From positions 16,119-80,118 of the forward strand of contig NZ_NQKI01000024.1 of NCBI RefSeq assembly GCF_002269125.1: a stretch of DNA of 64,000 nucleotides, in the 5' to 3' direction. The DNA comes from Pseudomonas lundensis. Its GTDB lineage: Bacteria; Pseudomonadota; Gammaproteobacteria; Pseudomonadales; Pseudomonadaceae. The translations under genes were made by a program, and so were the position numbers. Below, in pieces: positions 53,701 to 59,654 of this stretch (position 1 is the first letter of the stretch; every line of letters starts with the position of its first letter). The notes below the pieces were generated by a model, which was not told the origin of the DNA, searched no databases, and saw only the letters and a program-made list of their open reading frames with translations.

Positions 53701-54719
53701 CCACCCGCCACAAACAGCGTGGCCTCGGCCAGGCCATACGACGCGAAATAGCTGCTGGCACTGAAGCCACAGGGCGCGAATTTTTCAGCGAAGCGTTCCA
53801 GGGTGTCCTGACGGATCGGTTCGGAGCCCGAGTACGCGACGCGCCAACGGCTCAAGTCGAGGCCGGCCTTCGCACTGTCGCTGACCCGCTCGCTGCACAG
53901 TCGATAGGCGAAATCGGGGCCGCCGCTGATGGTCCCGCCGTATTCGCTGATGGCTTCCAGCCAGCGCAGCGGGCGCGTCAGAAAATACGCCGGTGACATG
54001 AGCACGCACGGCACGCCGCTGAAAATCGGCTGCAACAGGCCGCCGATCAGGCCCATGTCGTGGTACAGCGGCAACCAGCTGACGATCACATCGTCCGGGT
54101 TGAGGTCGATGCCAAAGCCACGACGGATCAGCACTTCGTTGGCCACCAGATTGCCGTGCGTCACCTGCACGCCCTTGGGCAAGGCGGTGGAGCCTGACGT
54201 GTATTGCAAAAAGGCAATGTCATCGGGCTGCACATTCACCTGCTGCCACGGCTGGGCAAGGCCGGTTTCAAGCGCATCCACGCACAGTAACTGCGGCGCG
54301 TCAGTAGCGCTCAGTGCGTCCATGAGCATCAGCGGCTGGCGCAGGTCGCTGCTGGTGAGCAAGACGCGGGGTTGGGCGTCCGCCAGAATCGACAGCAAAC
54401 GTTCCTGATGATGGCGGCGCGCCGATTCGGGCGGGTACGCCGGAACTGCAATCACGCCCGCATACAAACAGCCAAAAAATGCCGCCACATAGTCCGGCCC
54501 GCTGGGGAACAACAATACGGCGCGATCCCCGGGCCCGGCCGTGGCCTGCAAGGCCGCCGCGATGGTCCGCGCGCGCCGGTCCAGGTCGCCATAGCTCAGC
54601 ACCTGGCCACCCTGCGGATCGTCGGCAAGAAAGCGTAAAGCCAAGCGGTCCGGGGTGCGGGCTGCGCGCAGTTGCAGGGCTTGAGCCAATGTACCGGGGA
54701 GTTCGAACGCGTCCATCAT
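41727..54719 (-). CDS. pvdL: Pyoverdine chromophore NRPS PvdL
   Basis: A 4330-residue synthetase that starts the acylated precursor of the pyoverdine chromophore. Domain order with rough residues: acyl-AMP ligase 1-560 (YTSGSTALPKG near 170), carrier with Ser near 618 (GGNSI), C 690-1120 (HHIIADGW near 810), A 1150-1620, carrier Ser near 1669 (GGHSL), C 1740-2190 (HHIVTEGW), A 2210-2690, carrier near 2736 (GGDSI), epimerisation 2790-3210 (HHVAVDGVSW), C 3220-3700 (HHILIDAW), A 3730-4210 and carrier near 4265. There is no thioesterase. This matches PvdL (fatty acid, Glu, D-Tyr, Dab); the substrates are from knowledge of PvdL. Confidence 0.97.
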   Translation of the reverse strand: MMDAFELPGTLAQALQLRAARTPDRLALRFLADDPQGGQVLSYGDLDRRARTIAAALQATAGPGDRAVLLFPSGPDYVAAFFGCLYAGVIAVPAYPPESARRHHQERLLSILADAQPRVLLTSSDLRQPLMLMDALSATDAPQLLCVDALETGLAQPWQQVNVQPDDIAFLQYTSGSTALPKGVQVTHGNLVANEVLIRRGFGIDLNPDDVIVSWLPLYHDMGLIGGLLQPIFSGVPCVLMSPAYFLTRPLRWLEAISEYGGTISGGPDFAYRLCSERVSDSAKAGLDLSRWRVAYSGSEPIRQDTLERFAEKFAPCGFSASSYFASYGLAEATLFVAGGQRGQGIAALRLDEQALAENRIVAGDGSAVMSCGTQQPDHAVLIVEPNSLAVLADDCVGEVWASGPSIAHGYWRNPEASANTFVQLEGQTWLRTGDLGFMQGGELFITGRLKDLLIVRGQNLYPQDIEKTIEREVQAVRKGRVAAFAVNVQGEEGIGIAAEISRSVQKILPPDALINTIRQAVADACQQAPSVVVLLNPGALPKTSSGKLQRSACGHRLADGSLDCYAQFPSRDGAQVAEAVAARGCALEALIARVWCEHLQVEHVTADDHFFLLGGNSILATQVIARLREALKLALSLRALFEAPTLRAFVAHIATLQGTGDLVPEAISVLSREQGLPQSLAQNRLWFMWQLDPTSSAYTIPGALRLRGELDEVALSSSFAQLVERHEALRTRFYEQDGQAMQRVEEAGGFDLHIIDISDVPAAEREARAQQIREQEARTPFDLEHGPLFRVMLVKLAAHEHQLLLTLHHIIADGWSLNLLVDEFSRLYAAACLGQSLELAPLAVQYADYGSWQRQWLAQGEAGRQLEYWIKQLGDEHPVLRLATDHPRSARTLSSAARYTLTLDAALSDAVRSAAHGHNTTLFMWLLATFQTLLYRYSGQRDIRIGVPSANRPRQETHGLMGFFINTLVLRAELDGRLPFNELLAHTRKTTLEAQAHQDVPFEQLIEALPQAREQGLFQVMFNHQQRDSAALRRLPGLLAEELDWHSREAKFDVQLQTEEDRQGRLKLSFDYADELFEASTISRLAEHYVSLLRQVSNAPAQALGDLHLVTAEQCAEQQGWGAAPCPAASQWLPQWLEQQAQQTPDALALLWDGGSLDFAELHAQANRLANYLRDKGVGPDVPVAIAVERSAHLLIGLLAIIKAGGAYVPLDPDYPPERLAYMLEDCGAALLLTQSPLLAALPVVQGVSVIAMDLLKLDTWPSHAPGLHLHGDNLAYVIYTSGSTGLPKGVGTTHAALSERLHWMQATYGLQADDVLMQKAPISFDVSVWECFWPLVTGCQLVVAGPGEHRDPQRIAHLVQQFGVTTLHFVPPLLRVFVDEPQTVHCRSLRRVFSGGEALPAALRDRVLARLPNVQLHNRYGPTETTINVTHWACSVADGERSPIGRPLGNVLCRVLDSELNPLPAGVPGELCIGGSGLARGYQQRPGLTAERFIADPLGEPGSRLYRTGDQVRWGAQGALEYLGRLDQQVKVRGFRVEPQEIEARLLAQPGVAHAAVLIRDTAAGPQLIGYFTTLEHHAVDGPQLSAALARELPDYMVPAQLIQLAAMPLSPSGKLDARALPQPQWCVREHVEPDTALQQQIAAIWRDVLGQARIGLRDDFFALGGHSLLATQIVSRVRQACDVELALRTLFEASELGAFVDAVALIQSAGARNTQLPIETVDRSQPVPLSYSQQRMWFLWQMEPDSPAYNVGGMARLKGVLDVGRFEAALQALILRHETLRTTFPSVDGVACQKVHRDAGINMAWLDLSALDEATRQQRLQALADTEAHRPFDLETGPLLRACMVKAGEREHDFVLTLHHIVTEGWAMDIFARELGQLYEAFLDDRLSPLAPLAVQYLDYSVWQRQWLASGERQRQLDYWIAKLGYEHPLLELPGDRPRPPVQSHQGELFRFDLSDELAARVRRFNAEHGLTLFMTMTATLAVLLYRYSGQTDVRIGAPVANRIRPESEGLIGAFLNTQVLRCQLDAHMRVGELLEQVRHTVIEGQSHQDLPFDHVVEALQPPRSAAYNPLFQVMCNVQRWEFQQRRELAGMTVEYLANDARATKFDLNLEVTDLDHRLGCCLTYSTDLFDEPRIARMAAHWRTLLEALLGDPQQRLSDLPLMHTDELQQQGQAMAAPAGDHALDLCIHTLFAEQARTRPEAIALTFAGQHMRYGELDSRANRLAWMLRERGVGPQVRVGLALERSLEMVVGLLAILKAGGAYVPLDPEYPLERLHYMIEDSGIGLLLSHRALFDALGPLPQGVARWCAEEDGAQLAAYPAAELPLISLAQHQAYLIYTSGSTGQPKGVAVSHGEIAMHCRAVIDTFGMRPDDCELHFYSINFDAATERLLVPLLSGARVVLRAQGQWDAQAICQLIREQQVNILGFTPSYGSQLAQWLATQQQTLPVRLCITGGEALTGEHLQRIRAAFQPQQFFNAYGPTETVVMPLASLAPEHLEDGAGSVAIGRAIGARVAYILDAGLARVPQGAIGELYVGGAGLAQGYHQRPAMTAERFVADPFSDEGGRLYRTGDRVRQRADGLVEYVGRVDHQVKIRGFRIELGEIESRLLEHPAVRQAVVLALDMPGGKQLAAYLVCDAAHPEDAALREVLKARLKAQLPDYMVPTHMMLLANMPLTANGKLDRHALPTPDPEHNRAQYVAPSNPLEQRLAQVWCDVLNLGQVGLNDNFFELGGDSILSIQVVSRARQLGIHFSPRDLFQHQTVHALASVATRCEQTTAEQGQLTGESALTPIQHWFFDTPMLHREHWNQSVLLQPTLRLEPELLERALVALLVHHDALRLGFEHRAGQWRAEYRGDADHGVLWQADVTDWRASEALFDDAQRSLTLEDGPLLRALLLNGPHGEQRVLLVIHHVAVDGVSWRVLLDDLQTVYRQLAAHQPLNLPAKTSAFRAWAERLQAYASSDALREELGQWQRQLNGPPVVLPCARPQGSRQYLHAQTVSVRLDAERTRQLLQHAPGAYRTQVNDLLLTALARVMCRWTGQPSTLVQLEGHGRETLFDGIDLSRTVGWFTSAYPVRLTPPLSDDQGASIKAIKEHLRSVPHKGLGYGVLRYLTDSATRQALAALPEAAVTFNYLGQFDQSFASDGLFRPLDEPVGAAHDPQAPLPNELSIDSQVYGGELLLRWTFSADRYDTTTVQSLAQAYLRELEALIAHCVSDGAGGLTPSDFPLAALTQAQLDALPVPAECIEDVYPMTPMQEGMLLHTLLEPGTGLYYMQDRYRINSVLDPQRFARAWQAVVARHEALRASFCWNAGEHMLQIIHRPGATAVDYQDWSDAPQEGHEARLQALLKQEREAGFDLLNQAPFHLRLIRVGEARYWFMMSNHHILIDAWCRSLLMSDFFEIYSALGEDRAPQLALAPRYRDYIGWLQQQNLQQANQWWQRNLQGFEHTTYIPSDRPFLREHAGDSGGMLVGDCYTRLEVQDGVRLRELAQQHQLTINTFAQAAWALVLRRFSGERDVLFGVTVAGRPVALPQMQQTVGLFINSVALRVQMPEDGQALSVRQWLSDLLAHNMELREYEYLPLVTIQERSELPKGQPLFDSLFVFENAPVDMSVMDRAQRLKATSDSGRTHTNFPLTAVCYPGDDLGLHLSYDQRYFERSSVERLLAHFKRLLLALMDGLEGDMAQLPLLDDSERAFLIDGCNQSQCDYPLEQSYVALFEAQVAAHPERIVATCLDEQWRYRELNTASNRLGHALIAAGVRPDQPVALLAERGLPLLGMIIGSFKAGAGYLPLDPGLPGARLSRILDLSRAPLLVCTQACREQAQGLIDDAGCPVRPRLLVWEEVQAAALAEHNPQVYSQPDHLAYVIYTSGSTGLPKGVMVEQRGMLNNQLSKVPYLQLTGRDVIAQTASQSFDISVWQFLAAPLFGAQVAIVPNTLAHDPQALLAQVTAQRISVLESVPSLIQGMLAQEPVPLDSVRWMLPTGEAMPPELAQQWLARYPGIGLVNAYGPAECSDDVAFFRVDQASTQGSYLPIGTPTDNNRLYVLDSALQLVPLGAVGELCVAGTGVGRGYVSDPLRTATAFVPNPYGAPGERLYRTGDLARRRMDGVLEYVGRIDHQVKIRGYRIELGEIEARLHEQPHVRDAAVGVQEGANGRYLVGYLVAAPSALSHGERLEHIKRRLRAELPEYMVPLHWTWLEGMPLNANGKLDRKALPALEIGQQPREDYVAPRTELEQTLADIWAEVLQVDRVGITDNFFELGGHSLLATQIASRVQKVLQRNVPLRAMFECSCVQALAQYIQGLEDSEINEEKVDRLSDLMAELEGL

Positions 54720-54746
54720 GGGGGTTTCCTGTAGAGGGCCGACAGG

Positions 54747-54767
54747 GTTTCGCGGTGACAGCGAAAC
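54747..54767 (-). promoter_or_regulatory. Hairpin in the pvdL leader
   Basis: GTTTCGC and GCGAAAC pair around a seven-base loop about 30 bases upstream of the pvdL start. It has no U-tract. A role in translation or mRNA stability is possible but not shown. Confidence 0.45.
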
Positions 54768-54810
54768 GCCAACAGGCTCCAGGCTTGAAAAAAATCGGTC
54801 TGCTTGAAGT

Positions 54811-54834
54811 ACGAGGAGCCGGGGTTGCGCTTTA
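54811..54834 (-). promoter_or_regulatory. PvdS (iron starvation) box upstream of pvdL
   Basis: On the minus strand TAAAG, 16 bases, CGT. One base differs from the TAAAT core. It overlaps the 3' end of pvdG and lies about 90 bases before the pvdL start. Confidence 0.75.
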
Positions 54835-55590
54835 CACGTGGCCGCTGGCTATTTGCCGGGCCTGAAGGTTGCGCCAGCGCGCCAGATGCTCTTCGGCATA
54901 GCGGCGCAGGCAACGCAGCAAGGGTTGTTCCTGCTCCACCAGAAAGAAGTGATGCCCCTCAAACATGTCGAGGGAAAACAGGCAGTTGGTGTCAACCTGC
55001 CAGTCGAGCAGTTGATCGGCGCGAACGCTGTCCTGCTTGCCGCCAAAGACGTGAATCGGCAACGCGAGTGGCGTTCGCTGGCCATAGGTGAAACTGCCGC
55101 ACAGCAGAAAATCGGCGCGCAGGATGGGCAGCATCAATTGCATCAGCTCGGTATTGGCCAGTACGGCGGTGTCGGTGCCCTTCAACTCACGCAAGCGCGC
55201 GAGCAGTTGTTCATCGGACTTGGCCACCGCGTATTCGCTGACATCGCGCCGGGCCGGGCCCGCAGTGGCCGACGCGAACAGGGCCAGCGGCTCTGGCAGG
55301 CCGCGGTCACGCAAGGCATGCACCAGTTCGAAGGCCAGCAACCCGCCGAGGCTGTGGCCAAAAATGGCAAACGGCCGGTCCAGCTCGGTGCTGATTTCGT
55401 CGGCCAACTGATGGGCCAGACGCTGGATATCACGTTGCAGCGGTTCATCCATGCGCATGCCACGCCCCGGCAATTCCAGCGGGCGCACATGCAGCCATTC
55501 AGGTAATGAACGTCGCCAGCGGCTGTAGGCCATGGCACTGGCGCCCGAGTGCGGCAGGCAAAACAGGCGCATTTTGATCACTTCACTCAT
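54832..55590 (-). CDS. pvdG: Type II thioesterase PvdG
   Basis: A 252-residue alpha/beta hydrolase that removes wrong acyl groups from NRPS carrier domains. It has the family start RLFCLPHSGASAMAYSRWR, nucleophile Ser80 in FGHSLGG, and His in MFEGHHFFLV near the end. The start at 55590 is chosen because its ATG overlaps the stop of the 31-codon ORF upstream (ATGA). pvdL follows on the same strand with its own PvdS box. Confidence 0.93.
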   Translation of the reverse strand: MSEVIKMRLFCLPHSGASAMAYSRWRRSLPEWLHVRPLELPGRGMRMDEPLQRDIQRLAHQLADEISTELDRPFAIFGHSLGGLLAFELVHALRDRGLPEPLALFASATAGPARRDVSEYAVAKSDEQLLARLRELKGTDTAVLANTELMQLMLPILRADFLLCGSFTYGQRTPLALPIHVFGGKQDSVRADQLLDWQVDTNCLFSLDMFEGHHFFLVEQEQPLLRCLRRYAEEHLARWRNLQARQIASGHV

Positions 55591-55682
55591 CGCCCAGCGC
55601 CATTGCATAACGCCTGAAAGCTGCGCAGAAGGTACGCGGGAGCGCCCTCTGCATGCGCTACGTGCTTACGGTCTATTGCCAT
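55587..55682 (-). CDS. 31-codon ORF coupled to pvdG
   Basis: A short frame from ATG 55682 to TGA 55587 with AGGAGGG six bases upstream, the strongest ribosome binding site of this region. The stop overlaps the pvdG start as ATGA. The predicted peptide is basic at the start (MAIDRKHVAHAEGAPAYLL) and has one Cys. It lies 60 bases downstream of a PvdS box, so it should be transcribed under iron limitation. A peptide product or a leader role is not proved. Confidence 0.5.
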   Translation of the reverse strand: MAIDRKHVAHAEGAPAYLLRSFQALCNGAGR

Positions 55683-55743
55683 CTCGCCCTCCTGTCCGAG
55701 CCATTACGTGGCCAGCTCTCAACCCGGCCCATGTGCATAGAGA

Positions 55744-55767
55744 ACGGTTGGCCAACGCAAAGAATTA
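55744..55767 (-). promoter_or_regulatory. PvdS (iron starvation) box upstream of the pvdG unit
   Basis: On the minus strand CTAATT begins the site and CGTT follows after 16 bases. One base differs from the core (TAATT), as at mbtH. It lies opposite the pvdS promoter in the shared intergenic region. Confidence 0.7.
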
Positions 55768-55860
55768 GTCGCACAGGAGGCGGCATAGTTGAGCGGATGC
55801 TGCGTGATGTGAGGCGTATCTCAAAGTTGAGCGCGCGGCTTCATTAATTCTCTTTCTCAA

Positions 55861-55889
55861 TTGACAATCATTATCATTCAACCTAATTT
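55861..55889 (+). promoter_or_regulatory. pvdS promoter with Fur box
   Basis: TTGACA (55861-55866), 17 bases, TAATTT (55884-55889) form a good sigma-70 promoter. TGACAATCATTATCA at 55862-55876 is the 7-1-7 Fur site with one mismatch and covers the -35 and spacer, so iron-loaded Fur would block pvdS. Confidence 0.85.
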
Positions 55890-55958
55890 GTTGCCAGCTG
55901 TGTAGGACGCGGCTTGTTCAAGCCGCCCGCACTTTTTCAATTGCAACAGGTGATTTCC

Positions 55959-56507
55959 ATGACGGAACAAGTGTCCACAAGCAGGTGCGATTCACCCTTA
56001 CTTCAAGCCTTTGTTGATAACCGACTCATCCTGGTCAAGATCGCAGCGCGCATCACCGGGTGTCGGTCCAGGGCTGAAGATGTGGTGCAAGACGCCTTCT
56101 TCCGTTTGCAATCTGCGCCGCACATCACCTCATCGTTCAAGGCGCAATTGAGTTACCTGTTTCAGATCGTGCGTAACCTGGCGATCGATCATTACCGCAA
56201 GCAGGCGCTGGAACAGAAATACGCCGGCACGGAAGAGGAAGGCTTGAATGTGGTCATCCAGGGGGCATCGCCCGAAACGTCGCACATCAACTTTTCAACC
56301 CTGGAAAACATTGCCCACGCCCTGACCGAACTGCCAAGCCGTACGCGCTATGCCTTCGAGATGTACCGTTTGCACGGGGTGCAACAAAAGGACATTGCCA
56401 AGGAGCTGGGGGTATCACCCACGCTGGTGAACTTCATGATCCGCGACGCCCTGATCCACTGCCGCAAGGTTTCGGGCACCCAGCGCGATACCTTTGCGCG
56501 CCGCTGA
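55959..56507 (+). CDS. pvdS: ECF sigma factor PvdS
   Basis: A 182-residue iron-starvation sigma factor that drives pyoverdine genes. Region 2 shows RAEDVVQDAFFRLQ and LSYLFQIVRNLAIDHYRKQ. Region 4 shows the helix-turn-helix GVQQKDIAKELGVSPTLVNFM. The ATG at 55959 is preferred to the upstream start of the longer frame, because it matches PvdS length. It is under Fur control and should act on the five boxes listed in this window. Confidence 0.96.
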   Translation: MTEQVSTSRCDSPLLQAFVDNRLILVKIAARITGCRSRAEDVVQDAFFRLQSAPHITSSFKAQLSYLFQIVRNLAIDHYRKQALEQKYAGTEEEGLNVVIQGASPETSHINFSTLENIAHALTELPSRTRYAFEMYRLHGVQQKDIAKELGVSPTLVNFMIRDALIHCRKVSGTQRDTFARR

Positions 56508-56560
56508 GCATCATTGCCTCTTGCAGGTGCGCACCCGCCCCTGCAAGTCCCGGTCAGCCT

Positions 56561-57562
56561 CTAGACCAGTTCGCAATCTTCGAAGAAACGCTCGCGGCTT
56601 TGCATCATCAGCGCCGCACGCTTGTGCGGGAAGTTGAATGTTTTCTCGCAGTGAAACCCCTGAGACTGCATGTAGCCGATCATTTTTGCGTTGTCGGCAC
56701 GCGGCTCGGCCACCACGCGCTGAGTGCGCGGATCGTCCAGAAACAAGTAGTGGGTCAGCGCCGACAGCCAACAGGCGACTTTGTGCGGCCCGCGATGCGC
56801 GTGCTCCCCCACCAGCATGTGAATACCCCGGTCATAATCGTCCACGTCATAAAACGGCGCGATACGGTCCTCTTTCGCCCAGTACGCTTCGAAATACGCA
56901 AACGGCTCGTCATCCATGCAGCCAATCAGGGTCAGGGTGTGCGGGTCAGCGGCCAGGGTGTCGAGAAACTGGCGATGGCGCTCCAGGGTGCCCCCTTCCT
57001 CCCAGAACGCCATAACCCGGGGCGTGTTCTGCCAGCGGTTGAAGCGTTCAAGGTCGGCCTCGATATCCAGCGTACGCAGGGAAATCCAGCTGCCCAACCG
57101 CGCATCAAACCGGCGGTACACCTCGCCCACCGGTTTGGGTGCACGCAGTGGATGACGTTTGCCTTCGCTGATGACCATATGCTGCGGATACGCCGCCACG
57201 GCCGTTTCGCCGGTCCAGGGGTGCGGCAGTTGCCAGAACAGGCTGCGCAGGCAGTGGTAGTGACCGGCACGATCGGTGGCGCGCAACAACCCGCTGCGCA
57301 ATGCCGCCGACGGAGGCTGATCCAGCTGCCAGGTCAATTGCTCACAGGCAGGGTCACTGGCAAACAACCAGTAACAGGCCGCCCATACGCCTTGCGCCGA
57401 GGCGCCGGGCTGATCGTCTTGCAGGTGCAGTTCAAGGGTGTCGCCACGCTCCAGGCGCAGATCGATCAGCGGGTGCTGCCCCAGAGATAGGCTAAGGCGG
57501 GTGTCAGTCAGGTCGGCGCTCAGATCGCGCCAGCGAGGTTGAAACAGAAACTCAAAAGTCAT
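56561..57562 (-). CDS. GNAT siderophore acyltransferase, PvdYII type
   Basis: A 333-residue protein. Residues 160-325 are an IucB/AlcB-type GNAT acyltransferase domain (FNRWQNTPRVMAFWEEGGTL, then AYWAKEDRIAPFYD, GIHMLVGEHAHRGPHKVACW and VVAEPRADNAKMIGYMQSQG). Residues 1-150 are an N-terminal region found in the siderophore members. A PvdS box lies upstream. In fluorescent Pseudomonas the gene next to pvdS is often the hydroxyornithine acetylase PvdYII. The substrate cannot be read from sequence. Confidence 0.82.
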   Translation of the reverse strand: MTFEFLFQPRWRDLSADLTDTRLSLSLGQHPLIDLRLERGDTLELHLQDDQPGASAQGVWAACYWLFASDPACEQLTWQLDQPPSAALRSGLLRATDRAGHYHCLRSLFWQLPHPWTGETAVAAYPQHMVISEGKRHPLRAPKPVGEVYRRFDARLGSWISLRTLDIEADLERFNRWQNTPRVMAFWEEGGTLERHRQFLDTLAADPHTLTLIGCMDDEPFAYFEAYWAKEDRIAPFYDVDDYDRGIHMLVGEHAHRGPHKVACWLSALTHYLFLDDPRTQRVVAEPRADNAKMIGYMQSQGFHCEKTFNFPHKRAALMMQSRERFFEDCELV

Positions 57563-57602
57563 GGCTTGGGCTCACGGTTAGCGTCAACAGTCAGGCTGTT
57601 TG

Positions 57603-57626
57603 ACGTTAGCCGGCCCGCAGAATTTA
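57603..57626 (-). promoter_or_regulatory. PvdS (iron starvation) box upstream of the acyltransferase
   Basis: On the minus strand CTAAATTC begins the site and CGT follows 16 bases after TAAAT, a full core match. It overlaps the stop codon of the upstream transporter-type gene. Confidence 0.82.
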
Positions 57627-58436
57627 GGGCAAGACCTCGGCCAGTGGCCGACGCATGGGCACCAGCGCTACCTGATAAGGCTCAAAGATCGCCTTGATCC
57701 GGCCGTTATCACGCAGTTGCTGCAACATCGCGGCCAACTGCGGGGCGGTGATCGGCGCTTGGGGCCGCAGCAAGGCGTAGTGGTGGTAGATCTGGTCAAT
57801 GCGCTCGGACACCAGCACCTGTGCCTTGATCTTCGGGTTACGGGCTAGCAACTCGGTGAGGTTGGAGCGGGTAATTAACGCCACATCGACCCGGCCACGC
57901 AGCACCATCAGCAGGTTACTTTCGTGGGAATACGTGAGCGTGGCATTGAAATGCTGCGCCAGGTATCTGGGCGATGGGTCGAACCCGGCAAACGCATAGT
58001 GGTAGCCGCTAAACAGCGCAAGTCGCTTATCGGTCAAATCGTCGAAGTAATTTTGCTGCCGGTCCGGCTGTTGCCTGGCGACAAACACTTCGGCATCTTC
58101 AAGGCCCATGTCGACCGCGCTGTAGGCGATGTCCTGCCAGCCCCAGGCCGGGTTTTCAAACATCACCACATCGACCCGCCCCTGATCGAAGTCGCGGAAA
58201 CGACGGGGAATTGAACTGGGCACCGGCACAAAACGGTAGTCGTTTTGCAGCTGGTTGAGGGCATCGAGCAATTGCGGCAACAAGCCTGTGTCGACGCCAC
58301 TTTCGGGACGCACGGTGTACGGCGGGAAGTGAGCAGCGCCGACCCTGACTTCCTGAATTGCCCACACGGGCGTCAAGACCGTCATGCCAAAGACAAGCAC
58401 TATGCTGTGAGCCATCCGAACTGGCAGACACTTCAA
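57624..58436 (-). CDS. Periplasmic solute-binding protein (family 3 type)
   Basis: A 270-residue protein with a signal peptide (SIVLVFGMTVLTPVWA) and the amino-acid-binding fold seen in SBP_bac_3 proteins (VRVGAAHFPPYTVRPESGV, LPQLLDALNQL, LRGRVDVALITRSNL). No permease or ATPase gene adjoins it, so it may be an orphan binding protein or a sensor-like protein. The ligand is unknown. Confidence 0.8.
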   Translation of the reverse strand: MKCLPVRMAHSIVLVFGMTVLTPVWAIQEVRVGAAHFPPYTVRPESGVDTGLLPQLLDALNQLQNDYRFVPVPSSIPRRFRDFDQGRVDVVMFENPAWGWQDIAYSAVDMGLEDAEVFVARQQPDRQQNYFDDLTDKRLALFSGYHYAFAGFDPSPRYLAQHFNATLTYSHESNLLMVLRGRVDVALITRSNLTELLARNPKIKAQVLVSERIDQIYHHYALLRPQAPITAPQLAAMLQQLRDNGRIKAIFEPYQVALVPMRRPLAEVLP

Positions 58437-58635
58437 ACCGTATACCTCTGGTTACGCTTTTGGCTGGAACTTATTGTTCTGCACACGACCTGAGATCGGG
58501 CGCGATGGCAATACAAACCCGCGTAGCCTATCAAGGAAGCCCTTGGCTGGCCCACACAAAATAGAGCCTAGGCGGATCTCAACGCTTTGGCTACGCTCCA
58601 ATGCTCGACACCGATGCTGTTTAAGGAAGCCGCAC

Positions 58636-59178
58636 ATGCCTCACTGGCTGGTAATTGATCTGGAAGCCACCACCGACGACGGCGGCTGGCCTCTGGAGGA
58701 AATGGAGGTAATTGAAATCGGTGCCAGTATCGTCACCCGTTCGGGACGTGAGGTTGACCATTTTCAACGTTTCATTCGCCCCGTGCGCCGCCCTTTACTG
58801 ACCCCTTTTTGTCGCCAGCTGACGCGCATTACCCAGGCCAATATCGACACCGCCGCGCCAATGACGCAGGTTTGGGAACAGTTTGAGCGCTGGCTGGGCC
58901 AGCACCTGCCCCACCTTGAAGCCTGGGCCAGCTGGGGCGACTACGACCGCAAACAACTGCAGCAAGAATGGCAGCAAAAACAGTTGAACAGTGCGTTAGC
59001 CCGACTGCCGCACCACAACCTTAAACAGCAATTCGCGCACGCACGCCATTTGAAGCGGGCATTAGGGCTCAACAGCGCCCTGCAACTGGCGGGCATGCAG
59101 TTTCACGGACAGCAGCACCGGGCGCTGGAAGATGCGCGAAATACCGCACGTTTACTGCCGCTGATTCTTGCCGATTAG
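58636..59178 (+). CDS. DEDDh 3'-5' exonuclease (KapD/ERI-1-like)
   Basis: A 180-residue RNase T-fold nuclease with motifs VIDLEATTDDGG (Asp, Glu), WASWGDYDRKQL and the closing HRALEDARNTARL (His, Asp). The ATG at 58636 has AAGGAAG upstream. The longer frame from 58474 is rejected. Substrate may be structured RNA, by family. It is monocistronic. Confidence 0.88.
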   Translation: MPHWLVIDLEATTDDGGWPLEEMEVIEIGASIVTRSGREVDHFQRFIRPVRRPLLTPFCRQLTRITQANIDTAAPMTQVWEQFERWLGQHLPHLEAWASWGDYDRKQLQQEWQQKQLNSALARLPHHNLKQQFAHARHLKRALGLNSALQLAGMQFHGQQHRALEDARNTARLLPLILAD

Positions 59179-59257
59179 TGCCCTTAAAAGGGCGTGACGG
59201 GATAAATCGGCTTCTGCATACTGGCCAGCCTTTTTAAGCCCATTCCGAGGAATCGCC

Positions 59258-59539
59258 ATGTTTAAAGTCAACGAATACTTCGACGGCACCGTCAAGTCGA
59301 TTGCCTTCACGCAAGCCGAAGGCAAGGCCACTATCGGCGTCATGGCCCCGGGCGAATACGAATTCGGCACTGCCGAGCGTGAAATCATGCACGTGGTGTC
59401 GGGTGAGCTGAACGTCAAATTGCCGGGCAGCGAGGTCTTCGAAACGTTTAAAACCGGTAGCCAGTTCAACGTACCGGCCAATAGCAAGTTCCAGCTCAAG
59501 GTCGTGGTTGAAACCGCCTACCTGTGCGAATACCGCTAA
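59258..59539 (+). CDS. ppnP: Pyrimidine/purine nucleoside phosphorylase
   Basis: A 93-residue single-cupin enzyme that phosphorolyses several nucleosides. The family pattern is clear: NEYFDGTVKSIAF, IGVMAPGEYEFGTAEREIM, VVSGELNVKLPG and FKTGSQFNVPANSKFQLKV. The length matches the E. coli protein (94 residues). The start has GAGG upstream. Confidence 0.94.
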   Translation: MFKVNEYFDGTVKSIAFTQAEGKATIGVMAPGEYEFGTAEREIMHVVSGELNVKLPGSEVFETFKTGSQFNVPANSKFQLKVVVETAYLCEYR

Positions 59540-59654
59540 CGGGCATCTGACGCCCACCTCACCAGCGATTGCGGGGCATCCAGCCCGCGCAGTCGCTGGC
59601 GCAGGCTGTGAACAATTGCAAAGCAATCTGCTCTCTCAGCCCCCCTTCAGTCAC

